From: Leadbetterella sp051649345
GTDB taxonomy: Bacteria > Bacteroidota > Bacteroidia > Cytophagales > Spirosomataceae
NCBI GenBank assembly: GCA_051649345.1
Contig: JBOFGX010000163.1
Coordinates: 1 to 7,143 of the forward strand
Reading direction: 5' to 3'
Length of the DNA stretch: 7,143 nt
Made by a program: the position numbers and the translations under genes. The stretch's first letter is position 1. Each line of letters begins with the position of its first letter. The notes under the pieces are model-generated. The model was not told where the DNA came from and searched no databases. It saw only the letters and a program-made list of their open reading frames with translations. Below, one piece after another: positions 6,872-7,143 of this stretch.

Positions 6872-7143
6872 TAGTATGTTTTGGAATGTCTTATTATAAA
6901 TTTATGATTTTTATCAACAAACTGTGCATCTAAGTCTCTGTTTTCCTTGTATGTTACAACAATTTGTTCAATTAGGTACTCTTTTTAAAGTTTTTTTACA
7001 TGTACATATGTTCTACTTTTTAAATAAACTCTTCATTTGGATTATTAGTAAATTTTAATCAATTTTATGCTTTTCAATATAACTAGCCTTGATCAATACC
7101 CTTTTTTTCAACCTTATCCATTTACAGAAAAAACATTTACGCA
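6872..7143. other. AT-rich stretch without a recognisable gene
   Basis: The last 272 bases hold no frame that looks like a gene on either strand. They should contain the promoter of the minus-strand pair, but I find no exact TAnnTTTG box in that direction; the nearest is TAAATTTA at 6897-6904. There are small palindromes (AACAATTTGTT at 6958-6968, ACATGT and ACATATGT near 6998-7011, TTGATCAA at 7089-7096) of a size expected by chance in such AT-rich DNA. Confidence 0.5.

Noticed and set aside
6872..7143. Palindromes at the right edge as operators, an attachment site or a replication origin
   Set aside because: They are 6-11 bases long, do not repeat at regular spacing, and are expected by chance in AT-rich sequence. 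No integrase, replication gene or tRNA is near.
1..7143. A defence system, mobile element or CRISPR array
   Set aside because: No spaced direct repeats, transposase, integrase, nuclease or helicase motifs were seen in any of the coding regions.

Overview
The window looks like ordinary chromosomal DNA of a member of the Bacteroidota, probably from the Cytophagales side of the phylum. Three things suggest this. It is AT-rich, with no clear Shine-Dalgarno sequences before the starts. It has several matches to the Bacteroidota -7 promoter box TAnnTTTG. One secreted protein ends in a C-terminal module of the '3-coathanger stack' type, which I associate with Cytophagales relatives such as Spirosoma or Leadbetterella. 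This is inference from style and protein family, not a database match.

Layout from left to right. A small plus-strand gene (47-508) encodes a two-helix membrane protein with a PH-like tail. It converges, with 3 bp between stop codons, on a minus-strand pair: a large secreted alpha-glucuronidase-like glycoside hydrolase (1063-3636) followed 5 bp later by a histidine phosphatase (512-1057). A 309-bp divergent intergenic region (3637-3945) separates this pair from a plus-strand gene (3946-5388). That gene encodes a secreted PHB-depolymerase/feruloyl-esterase-like alpha/beta hydrolase with an Ig/PKD-like domain and the coathanger-type C-terminus. It converges on a second minus-strand pair: a four-helix membrane protein (6053-6871) and a small predicted outer-membrane beta-barrel protein (5409-6056), overlapping by 4 bp. 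The last 272 bp (6872-7143) show no gene.

The glycoside hydrolase and the esterase are both exported and divergently arranged. Together they suggest extracellular or periplasmic breakdown of glycans, perhaps uronic-acid-bearing plant or algal polysaccharides with ester decorations, although no SusC/SusD pair lies in the window. The most notable observation is that the esterase has Gly at the canonical nucleophile-serine position, with a Ser one residue later, and an altered oxyanion motif, while the Asp and His of the triad remain. It may be a pseudoenzyme, a binding protein or a variant hydrolase. I see no CRISPR array, tRNA, rRNA, transposon or clear defence system.
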